This document shows, piece after piece, positions 1-5,324 of a stretch of 7,424 nucleotides of DNA. The first letter of the stretch is position 1. Every line of letters starts with the position of its first letter. Made by a program: the position numbers and the translations under genes. Location of the stretch: positions 1 through 7,424 of the forward strand of contig DGUQ01000090.1 in assembly GCA_002394725.1 (NCBI GenBank). The letters run 5' to 3'. Under the pieces are notes generated by a model. That model had not been told where the DNA came from, made no database searches, and was given only the letters and a program-made list of their open reading frames with translations. This stretch comes from Ruminococcaceae bacterium UBA4306. Lineage in GTDB: Bacteria > Bacillota > Clostridia > Oscillospirales > Acutalibacteraceae.

Positions 1-1208
1 TACTGTGGATGTGGATCTCCGCCTTTTTCGGCATGGTCACCAACTATTCGGAGAACGTGCTCGGTCTGTACTTCCGTAAAAAGGACAGCAAAGGCAATCT
101 CGCCGGCGGCGCGTTTTACTACATTGCCTATGGCTTGAAATGGAAGTGGCTCGCGTATATCGCTTCCGTATTCTGCATCCTTGCCGCGATCGGTATGAGC
201 GGCGTGCAGACCAACAAGATCTCCGGCTCGCTGTCGGAAGCGTACACGCGAATGACAGGCTCAGAGAACGCCGAGATAGTCAAGCTGATCGTCGGCATCG
301 TCGTCGCTGTGATCGCCGCCGTCATCATCATCGGCGGTATCAAGCGTATCGGCAGGGTGGCGTCCATGCTGGTGCCGTTCATGTCGCTCTTGTTCATCGT
401 GCTGGCGCTGATCGCCATCGGCATGCACTACTACCGCATTCCCGAGGCGTTCTCCCTGATCTTTACTAAGGCGTTCAACTTCAACGCAGTCGGCGGCGGT
501 ATCCTCGGCTTCACCTTTGCCACCGTCATCAAAAAGGGCATGGCGCGCGGCGTGTTCTCTAATGAAGCCGGCTTAGGCTCCTCGGTCATCGCGCACTCCG
601 CGTCCGAGACCCGTGAGCCTGTCAAGCAGGGGTTGTGGGGCGTGTTCGAGATCTTCTTCGACACCTTCATCATATGCACTTTGACCGCTTTGATGTTCCT
701 GACCACCTTTGACGCGCACTATTTTGACGCGCTTGATCTGTCACAGAACGGTCTTGACTCTTTCATGTCGATGTCGATGTTCTCCGATAACTTCGGCGCG
801 TTCGGCACGGCGACCTTCTCCATCATCCTGCCGCTGTTCGCGTTCACCACCATCATCGCGTGGTCGTACTACGGCGAGAAAGCGGTCGAGTTCTTCTTTG
901 GCTTTATGAAGGAGGAGAACCGCAAGTATCCCGTCACCGTGTTCAAGGTGCTCTATGTCCTGCTGATCGCGGTATCGGCGACCATCCACAGTCAGGTCGT
1001 CTGGGATATCAGCGACACCTGCAACGGCTTGATGGCGCTGCCCAACCTGATCTGTCTGGTGGCGTTATCGGGTCTGGTCGCCAAGATCACCAAGAACTAT
1101 TTTGATCGCAAAAAGGGCGCGAAGATCGAGCCCATGCTCTCCGCTTATCCCGAGCTGAACGAGGAGTTCAAGCAGGATATCAACAGCGGCGATCAGGAAA
1201 TGAATTAA
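1..1208 (+). CDS. Sodium:alanine/glycine symporter (AGCS family), 5'-truncated by the window edge
   Basis: This is a polytopic inner-membrane carrier that imports small neutral amino acids (alanine or glycine) with sodium. The reading frame is open through the left edge: Leu-Trp codons precede the first visible Met at position 9, inside the family block WMWISAFFGM. The true start therefore lies outside the window, and by family length (about 450-480 residues) some 80 residues are missing. Numbering from that Met, 399 residues are visible. They include GGAFYYIAYGL at 33-43, the hallmark AGCS segment GVFSNEAGLGSS at 181-192 followed by AHSASE and PVKQGLWGVFE, then DTFIICTLTAL, and WSYYGEKAVEFF at 285-296. 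Several long hydrophobic stretches fit transmembrane helices, and the tail after about 360 is charged and cytoplasmic. No partner gene is visible. Family assignment is firm; substrate (alanine versus glycine) is not decidable here. Confidence 0.93.
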   Translation, partial: LWMWISAFFGMVTNYSENVLGLYFRKKDSKGNLAGGAFYYIAYGLKWKWLAYIASVFCILAAIGMSGVQTNKISGSLSEAYTRMTGSENAEIVKLIVGIVVAVIAAVIIIGGIKRIGRVASMLVPFMSLLFIVLALIAIGMHYYRIPEAFSLIFTKAFNFNAVGGGILGFTFATVIKKGMARGVFSNEAGLGSSVIAHSASETREPVKQGLWGVFEIFFDTFIICTLTALMFLTTFDAHYFDALDLSQNGLDSFMSMSMFSDNFGAFGTATFSIILPLFAFTTIIAWSYYGEKAVEFFFGFMKEENRKYPVTVFKVLYVLLIAVSATIHSQVVWDISDTCNGLMALPNLICLVALSGLVAKITKNYFDRKKGAKIEPMLSAYPELNEEFKQDINSGDQEMN

Positions 1209-1221
1209 CGCGTATATTGGG

Positions 1222-1247
1222 GCAGTTCTTCAGGGACTGCACTTTAT
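1222..1247 (+). terminator. Possible weak terminator after the symporter gene
   Basis: A 7-bp stem (GCAGTTC with GGACTGC, one G-T wobble) closes a TTCAG loop at 1222-1240, 13 bases after the stop codon. Only a broken T-run (actttat) follows. The placement suits a terminator but the U-tract is poor, so read-through is likely. Confidence 0.35.
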
Positions 1248-1339
1248 CCGTAATAGTAAAGGGCTGTGGTAATCTCAACCGCTCAAACTGTCATCATTTC
1301 ATAGATAACGGTTTAACCGATTATGAATCTTTGTGCAAG

Positions 1340-1353
1340 AATGAGCGCTCATT
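1340..1353. promoter_or_regulatory. 14-bp perfect palindrome, probable operator of degV
   Basis: AATGAGCGCTCATT is a perfect palindrome ending three bases before the -35 box of the degV promoter. Its ATGA...TCAT half-sites resemble operators of TetR-type regulators, including fatty-acid regulators of the Bacillus FadR type. A dimeric repressor or activator here would directly affect polymerase binding. The palindrome is seen directly; the regulator family is inferred and no regulator gene is in the window. A weaker 11-base inverted repeat (CGGTT-T-AACCG, 1309-1319) lies further upstream. Confidence 0.55.
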
Positions 1354-1356
1354 TAC

Positions 1357-1385
1357 TTGACAACAGCGCACCTAAATGTTAAAAT
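1357..1385 (+). promoter_or_regulatory. Housekeeping sigma promoter of degV
   Basis: TTGACA at 1357-1362 and TAAAAT at 1380-1385 are separated by exactly 17 bp. Transcription should begin near 1392. This rules out the in-frame ATG at 1376, which sits at the -10 box, and supports translation from the ATG at 1421. Confidence 0.85.
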
Positions 1386-1420
1386 TTCTACAATCTAACA
1401 CCAGACGGAAGGCGTACCTG

Positions 1421-2278
1421 ATGAACAAAGTAATTATTACCACCGACAGCACTGCCGATATCCCTGCCGATATCGCCGAAAAATACAATATCCGTGTTGC
1501 TCCGCTCCATGTTTTGTATGATGACGAGGACTTCACCGACGGCGTAGATATCACGCCCGAATACATCCTCAAGCGATATGAAGAGCGTGAAGAGTTGCCA
1601 TCCACCTCCGCGGTCACTCCCGAGGAATACCGTCAGTTTTTTGAGGGCATCCTGAACGAGGGATATACGCAGATCGTCCATATCGCCTTTTGTGCGGATA
1701 TGTCATCTACCTACCAGAATGCCGTGATCGCCGCGGCGGAATTCGATCAGGAGATCTATGTCGTTGACAGCCGTTGTCTGTCCGTGGGCATGATGCTGCT
1801 CTGTATGCGTGCCTGCGAGCTCAGGGACATGGGTGTTTCCGCTAAGCATATTGCCGATACGCTCGGTGATATGACCGAGAAGAACATCGGCGGCTTTTTG
1901 CTCAGCCAGCTCGAATTTTTGCACAAGGGCGGCAGATGCTCGAGTATCTCTCTGCTGGGCGCGAACCTGCTCAATATCAAGCCCTCGATCGTCGTCAAGG
2001 ACGGCGCCATGAGCGTGGCAAAGAAATATCGCGGCAAGGATGAGGTATGCCGCCTGAAATACATGAAGGACCGTATCGCGGAGTTCGACGGTCAGATCGA
2101 CACGAGCCGCATCGTCCTGCACACCACCTGTGACCTCTCCGAAAAGGAGATCAAGGGCTACAAAAAGGAGCTCAAGAAGCTGATCGAGTGCGACGAGATC
2201 ATCGTATCCACCGCGGGCTGCGTCATCACCTCCCACTGCGGACCGGGCACCTTCTCGCTCTTCTTCATGCTCAAATAA
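1421..2278 (+). CDS. DegV family protein, fatty-acid-binding (FakB-like)
   Basis: The product has 285 residues, usual for DegV proteins. These bind one fatty acid and, where studied (FakB), present it to the FakA kinase for phosphorylation and entry into phospholipid synthesis. Family landmarks are visible in order: TTDSTADIP at 7-15, TSAVTPEEY at 62-70 (the lipid-contacting Thr-Ser stretch), DSRCLSVGMM at 116-125, QLEFLHKGGR at 163-172, and a C-terminal TSHCGPGTFSLFF at 270-282. The start at 1421 is chosen because GGAAGG lies 8 bases upstream, the protein then begins at the usual place, and the promoter -10 overlaps the only longer start (1376). The gene stands alone between its own promoter and terminator; fakA is not in the window. 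The family call is firm; the specific lipid and partnership with FakA are inferred. Confidence 0.93.
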   Translation: MNKVIITTDSTADIPADIAEKYNIRVAPLHVLYDDEDFTDGVDITPEYILKRYEEREELPSTSAVTPEEYRQFFEGILNEGYTQIVHIAFCADMSSTYQNAVIAAAEFDQEIYVVDSRCLSVGMMLLCMRACELRDMGVSAKHIADTLGDMTEKNIGGFLLSQLEFLHKGGRCSSISLLGANLLNIKPSIVVKDGAMSVAKKYRGKDEVCRLKYMKDRIAEFDGQIDTSRIVLHTTCDLSEKEIKGYKKELKKLIECDEIIVSTAGCVITSHCGPGTFSLFFMLK

Positions 2279-2330
2279 GCTCCGTTTTGACTATATCGTT
2301 TGTCATCTTTGTGACATATGCTTGAGAATG

Positions 2331-2368
2331 TCCGACAGCCGTGTTCCCGACTGTCGGCTTTTTGTTTT
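2331..2368 (+). terminator. Rho-independent terminator of degV
   Basis: A perfect 7-bp stem, CCGACAG (2332-2338) with CTGTCGG (2351-2357), is followed by CTTTTTGTTTT. It lies about 50 bases after the degV stop. Confidence 0.85.
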
Positions 2369-2575
2369 CAAAAACTGCCTGTTTATCGTTAAAATCTCAG
2401 ATTCTACATATTTATTCGAAAATCGATGAAGATTATTCATTATCAATTCTGTTGATTCTGCTTAAAAATGGCTTAAAAATCAGAAAAATCGCCGTTTTTT
2501 GACAGTTAAAATCACTAAAAACATTCATGATTTATGTCGCTTTTTGCCAAAGTTTCTATATTGTTTTGTTTATTG
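2369..2575. other. AT-rich intergenic spacer without a recognisable gene
   Basis: This stretch between the degV terminator and the next promoter is markedly richer in A and T than the flanking genes. It contains a perfect 10-bp direct repeat, GCTTAAAAAT at 2460-2469 and 2471-2480, spaced one helical turn (11 bp). It also has a TTGACA at 2499-2504 with no good -10 partner. No RNA gene or convincing open reading frame is seen. Confidence 0.5.
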
Positions 2576-2604
2576 TGGACAAAATCGCCGCAGTATGGTA
2601 TAAT
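2576..2604 (+). promoter_or_regulatory. Promoter of the YbeY-like gene
   Basis: TGGACA at 2576-2581 (five of six consensus bases) and a perfect TATAAT at 2599-2604 are 17 bp apart. A TG dinucleotide one base before the -10 makes it an extended -10 promoter. The start of transcription near 2611 excludes translation from the upstream in-frame ATG at 2534. Confidence 0.85.
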
Positions 2605-2635
2605 CCTGTTAATGCAACAGATGGGATGTGATAAC

Positions 2636-3091
2636 ATGGCAAGCAATTTAAAAGTTATCATCAACAATCCTCAAACTACGATCAAAATTCCTTCGGGAAC
2701 ACGTATGCTGGTGCGCCGCAGTTGTCATGCGACACTGGAGTATGAAAAGTTTGACCGCCGTACCGATATCTACGTTGATTTTGTAGATAACGAGATGCTG
2801 CGTGAGTACGACGCAAAGCGCGTCGGTACCCTTGAGGCGAACGAAGTGATTGCCGTTCCGTCCGGGGAAGAGGATTGCTTGGGAAAAATCATCATTTCAG
2901 TAGAGCGTATTATTGAATTGACGAAGGTGTATAACCGACCGTTCGAGATGGGCATTGTTTTTGCTTCGGTTCACGGCGTGCTGAATCTGTTGGGTCAGCA
3001 TTACACTGACCAGAGAGCCAAGGAAGAGCAAATGCTCAAGGAAGCTAGGATATTGACCCAGCTCGGATTTTCGCCTATCGTAGGATTTTAG
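2636..3091 (+). CDS. YbeY-family protein with an eroded zinc-binding motif
   Basis: From the ATG at 2636 the product has 151 residues, the normal YbeY length. YbeY is a zinc-dependent endoribonuclease acting in 16S rRNA maturation and ribosome quality control. The layout matches: DFVDNEMLREYDAKR at 48-62, NEVIAVPSGEE at 69-79 (canonical TDVLSFP), LGKIIISVERI at 82-92 (canonical LGDIVIS), HGVLNLLGQHY at 113-123, and an acidic helix ending in ILTQLGF. The canonical HGxLHLLGYDH supplies three zinc histidines. Here only H113 is in place; the second is N117, the third is Y123, and H122 replaces the Asp just before it. The ribosome site GGATGTGAT closely matches the anti-SD sequence and sets the start. 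The unit is monocistronic, not in the common phoH-era context. Family membership is fairly sure; nuclease activity is doubtful. Confidence 0.8.
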   Translation: MASNLKVIINNPQTTIKIPSGTRMLVRRSCHATLEYEKFDRRTDIYVDFVDNEMLREYDAKRVGTLEANEVIAVPSGEEDCLGKIIISVERIIELTKVYNRPFEMGIVFASVHGVLNLLGQHYTDQRAKEEQMLKEARILTQLGFSPIVGF

Positions 3092-3127
3092 GCGTTTGTT
3101 TCCAAACGACCGTACAGAGTGTAGAAG

Positions 3128-3153
3128 ATCGCCCCTGTCGAGGGCGATTTTTT
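3128..3153 (+). terminator. Rho-independent terminator of the YbeY-like gene
   Basis: A perfect 7-bp stem, ATCGCCC (3128-3134) with GGGCGAT (3142-3148), encloses a CTGTCGA loop and runs into six T residues (3148-3153). Confidence 0.9.
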
Positions 3154-3175
3154 ACGTTATTGGGGATATGACACC

Positions 3176-3325
3176 GTACCCTACAAATCCTCTGTAACGC
3201 CCTACTGCGGGTCGTCATAAATGTCGACCCCTACAATGATAATGAAACGCTTACCGTAGGGGATGACGCTTGCGACATCCCGAAAACGCAACCGGTATAT
3301 GCCATCTAAACGCGGAGCAAATCAT
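3176..3325. repeat. Palindromic intergenic repeat, copy 1
   Basis: First unit of a tandem repeat with a 128-129 bp period. Its order is: leader GTACCCTACAAATCCTCTGT, palindrome L (3209-3230), spacer, GTAGG, palindrome R (3260-3281), and a tail ending CGGAGCAAA. Palindrome L has a GGGTCG/CGACCC stem, whereas copies 2 and 3 have GGGGCG/CGCCCC, so one base pair differs on both sides. The unit is noncoding. The copy at 6864 shares the same leader and tail. Confidence 0.85.
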
Positions 3326-3472
3326 ACGCCCTGCCGTGGGGCGTCATAAATGTCGCCCCCTACAAACCCCTTGCAAGGTTTCTCGTAGGGGATGACGCTT
3401 GCGACATCCCGAAACGTTTCCAATCGATGTCAGCAAAATGTGGAGCAAATCAAACGCCCTGCCGAGGGGCGA
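3326..3472. repeat. Palindromic intergenic repeat, copy 2 plus a broken third unit
   Basis: The second unit spans 3326-3453, directly after copy 1. It has palindrome L at 3338-3359 and palindrome R at 3389-3410. A third unit starts at 3454 (ACGCCCTGCCG...GGGGCG) and breaks off after about 19 bases. Aligned by eye over 124 positions, copy 2 and the distant copy 3 differ at about 12 sites with no indel. The 3473-3498 interval up to the sigma-gene promoter shows nothing beyond an A-rich run. Confidence 0.85.
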
Positions 3473-3499
3473 GTGCCGACGGAAAAATTCAAAAAAACT

Positions 3500-3527
3500 G
3501 AACCTTTCCGACCGCTGAGTTGTATAC
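3500..3527 (+). promoter_or_regulatory. Putative ECF-type promoter of the sigma gene
   Basis: GAACC followed by TTTCC (3500-3509) resembles ECF -35 elements, which centre on a conserved AAC. A possible -10 element, GTATAC at 3522-3527, follows after a 17-bp spacer. An inverted pair, CCTTTC (3503-3508) with GAAAGG (3533-3538), brackets the spacer. No housekeeping -35/-10 pair is evident between the repeats and the gene, so the sigma factor probably drives its own transcription. This is a motif reading, not a proven site. Confidence 0.5.
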
Positions 3528-3570
3528 AGGTTGAAAGGCTTTCACAGGGGTCAAGCAGGGGGGTGAGGAC

Positions 3571-4074
3571 TTGACCGATTTTGAGCGCTGTGTGGCGGAG
3601 TATTCGCCGCGGCTGACGCGCTTTTGCATGAAGCTCTGCGGCAATATCCATGACGCGGAGGATCTCTTTCAGGATACATGGGCACGGGCGCTCGACAAAT
3701 TCGATCAGTACCGTCCCTCATACAGCTTTGAGAGCTGGCTGTTCGCCATCTGCGCGAATCTGTACAAGAATTCAAAGAAGCTCAAATACAATTCATCAAA
3801 AGCGACGTTTGCCACGCAGGAGGAAAAGGAGCGATTCATCCGCTCGATCCCAACCGAGGAAAAGGACGTTGACGCGTATCTTGATCTGCATACAGCGATG
3901 CAGGCTTTGCCGAAGAAGCATCGTCTGGTGCTCGTGCTGTACTATTTTCGCTCGTTCACGCAGCAGGAGATCGCCGAAATGCTCGACATCCCCGAGGGCA
4001 CGGTCAAGTCGCGCCTGAATACCGCGAAGAAACTGTTGAAAAGGAGGCTTTATGATGAAGAAGATCAGCGATGA
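3571..4074 (+). CDS. ECF subfamily RNA polymerase sigma factor
   Basis: The 167-residue product has only the two conserved sigma-70 regions of ECF factors, which direct RNA polymerase to specialised promoters after release from an anti-sigma factor. Region 2 covers about 8-70, with DAEDLFQDTWARALDKF at 28-44 and a Trp-rich segment SFESWLFAICANLY at 52-65. Region 4 covers about 105-160, with a helix-turn-helix in TQQEIAEMLDIPEGTVKSRL at 130-149. The start is a TTG at 3571 preceded by a G-rich site (GGGGGGTGAGG, 3558-3568). The frame is closed by a stop at 3532, and the next Met (residue 20) would cut into region 2. The 3' end overlaps the following gene by 23 bases. Its target set is unknown, and no ECF family number is assigned from sequence alone. 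Confidence 0.93.
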   Translation: MTDFERCVAEYSPRLTRFCMKLCGNIHDAEDLFQDTWARALDKFDQYRPSYSFESWLFAICANLYKNSKKLKYNSSKATFATQEEKERFIRSIPTEEKDVDAYLDLHTAMQALPKKHRLVLVLYYFRSFTQQEIAEMLDIPEGTVKSRLNTAKKLLKRRLYDEEDQR

Positions 4075-5044
4075 ACGTCTGGAAAAAATGCTGACAAATT
4101 ATTGTGAAGCCGACACGGAGCAGACCTTCACCTTTGACCCTGACAAGAAAAGCGAGAAGCTCGCCCCCTTTGTACGCTACCGTAAACAGCTCATCGCCGC
4201 GGCGAGCCTTGTGCTCGTCAGCGTGCTGAGTTTGATCATATATTTCTCTTTTGGAAATATAAACAACACCCCCCTCACTGTCGCTCCCTCCCAACAGAAG
4301 CTCATCACCCCCACCTCGACCGAGGGAGGGGGCGGCGGTGACCCCGATCAGCAGGACGGTGCCGCGCCGACCGAATCCAAATCCGTTTTAGAGCGTGTCC
4401 GTGACTTCTTCTTCCCCGATTCTTCCGATGATACGGAACCCTCATCATCGGAGCATAACGGAACATCCTCCGCCGTCTTGCCGACTGAGCAAAAAAGCGG
4501 ATCGTCAGACCGATCACCGTCACGGCGCAATCCGTCCGCCGTCCCGAGAGCGACACAGCCGTCTGATCTGCCGGACGATCCCACTCCCAAGGCGACGGAA
4601 GCGGACGATCCCACTCCGATCACGGAGCCTGCCACCGAGCCGGATCCTCCGCCGTATGTCCCACCGACTATCCCCATCGAACCGCCGTGGAGCGATCCCG
4701 AGCCGACCGAACCGCCTTATGATGGCGAACCGGGGTTGATTACGCCTACCGAGGGCGACGTTATGACGCGCCCACCGGTAGAAGTCATGGCGAGGATCAA
4801 GCCCGATCGGATGGAAGGCGTTACCGCTGTTTACTGTAAGGTCTACAGCGAATACGGTTTCATCGGCAGTGAGGATCTATATGATCGCTCTCATCAGGCG
4901 GAGATCCTCGATACATCCTCTCAGTATACCGAGGTGCTTTATGAAACTCCCGACGGATTGATCTTCCGTCCCGGCTTTTATACCTTTGTGTTTTATGATC
5001 AGAACGGAAATGAGCTGGCGCAATGGCAGGATTATTGCGGATAA
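4052..5044 (+). CDS. Single-pass membrane protein, probable anti-sigma factor with extracellular sensor domain
   Basis: The 330-residue product has no full-length family I recognise. Residues 1-45 are charged and cytoplasmic. Residues 46-68 form one transmembrane helix. Residues 70-240 are low-complexity and rich in Pro, Thr, Ser, Asp and Glu, including a DDPTP repeat, typical of a wall-spanning linker. Residues 243-330 form a compact, probably beta-rich domain with two cysteines (C262, C329). AAGGAGG at 4041-4047 lies inside the sigma gene, 4 bases before this ATG and 7 before a second ATG at 4055, so either may start translation. The 23-base overlap implies translational coupling. Position and topology point to an anti-sigma factor holding the sigma factor at the membrane. 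The usual zinc-binding HxxxCxxC motif is absent; residues 4-35 are the candidate sigma-binding segment. The anti-sigma role is inferred. Confidence 0.75.
   Translation: MMKKISDERLEKMLTNYCEADTEQTFTFDPDKKSEKLAPFVRYRKQLIAAASLVLVSVLSLIIYFSFGNINNTPLTVAPSQQKLITPTSTEGGGGGDPDQQDGAAPTESKSVLERVRDFFFPDSSDDTEPSSSEHNGTSSAVLPTEQKSGSSDRSPSRRNPSAVPRATQPSDLPDDPTPKATEADDPTPITEPATEPDPPPYVPPTIPIEPPWSDPEPTEPPYDGEPGLITPTEGDVMTRPPVEVMARIKPDRMEGVTAVYCKVYSEYGFIGSEDLYDRSHQAEILDTSSQYTEVLYETPDGLIFRPGFYTFVFYDQNGNELAQWQDYCG
4572..4617 (+). repeat. Internal 30-bp period duplication in the linker
   Basis: CGGACGATCCCACTCC occurs at 4572-4587 and again at 4602-4617, exactly 30 bp apart and in frame. It duplicates the DDPTP peptide. 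This is consistent with linker growth by slippage or unequal recombination. Confidence 0.75.
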
Positions 5045-5084
5045 GGCAATGAATGTTTGATTTGCGTTAATGGGATTGAAAAAA

Positions 5085-5133
5085 GGCTTCCCCTCGGGGG
5101 GGAAGCTGTCAAGCTTTGCTCTACTGATGAGGG
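5085..5133. repeat. CTTCCCC-type hairpin repeat, left arm
   Basis: GCTTCCCC (5086-5093) pairs perfectly with GGGGAAGC (5099-5106) around TCGGG. A CTGTCA stretch follows, and the unit ends in CTGATGAGGGG (5123-5133). The hairpin has no T-run on the + strand, so it is not a terminator for the upstream gene; on the minus strand it is followed by T residues. An inverted relative lies at 5237-5306. Confidence 0.7.
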
Positions 5134-5236
5134 GCATAGGCTTCAACTATCGTTACGAACTCAATTACAGCTGAGCGTGACTGCTATTTCATCGAAGTGA
5201 CTCGCTCTTTGCGGTATAGATCAAGCGGATAGGTCA

Positions 5237-5306
5237 GCCCCTCATATCCGACCTTTTCGGCTTTTTGGGAGCCGAAAAGCCCACCTTCCCCCCGAGGGGA
5301 AGGCTG
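5237..5306. repeat. CTTCCCC-type hairpin repeat, inverted right arm forming the dockerin-gene leader
   Basis: Read on the minus strand, this repeats the layout of the 5085 arm: a GCCTTCCCC...GGGGAAGG hairpin, a GTGGG stretch, a variable part, then ATGAGGGG. On the + strand it contains CCCCTCAT, a perfect 10-bp stem (5253-5262 with 5270-5279, CTTTTCGGCT/AGCCGAAAAG), and an 8-bp stem (5284-5291 with 5296-5303). It ends five bases before the dockerin ribosome binding site, so the mRNA leader should be strongly structured. Between the two arms (5134-5236) no gene or convincing promoter is seen. Confidence 0.7.
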
Positions 5307-5324
5307 AAACAAGGAGGAAATAAC

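Noticed and set aside
1376..1420. Upstream in-frame ATG giving DegV 15 extra residues
   Set aside because: The ATG overlaps the spacer/-10 of a consensus promoter and would precede the transcript start; the ATG at 1421 has a well-spaced ribosome binding site and the family's usual N-terminus.
1703..2236. Long minus-strand open frame inside degV, and similar antisense frames in the other genes
   Set aside because: They lie wholly inside well-supported + strand genes, lack ribosome binding sites, and translate to composition typical of shadow frames.
2499..2528. TTGACA as an additional promoter before the YbeY-like gene
   Set aside because: No acceptable -10 box occurs 16-19 bp downstream; the promoter at 2576-2604 is far better.
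2534..2635. Upstream in-frame ATG giving the YbeY-like protein a hydrophobic 34-residue extension
   Set aside because: The extension reads through the -35 and -10 boxes, and the added residues have no counterpart in YbeY; 2636 gives the normal length.
3176..3472. Tandem repeats as a CRISPR array
   Set aside because: The period is 128-129 bp, the repeated part includes the whole unit rather than short repeats with unique spacers, and a third copy sits alone 3.4 kb away.
4322..4337. G-rich run as a quadruplex or phase-variable tract
   Set aside because: It encodes a Glu-Gly5 stretch in the linker with mixed GGC/GGG/GGT codons; the pure G run is too short to argue for phase variation.
5086..5106. 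Terminator for the membrane-protein gene
   Set aside because: The stem is strong but no T-run follows on the + strand. The T-run is on the minus-strand side, where there is no gene to terminate, so it was listed as a repeat.
5150..5220. Separate housekeeping promoter for the dockerin gene
   Set aside because: TATAGA at 5215-5220 has no -35 partner at proper spacing, and TTACGA at 5153 pairs with nothing closer than 26 bp; no confident promoter can be named.
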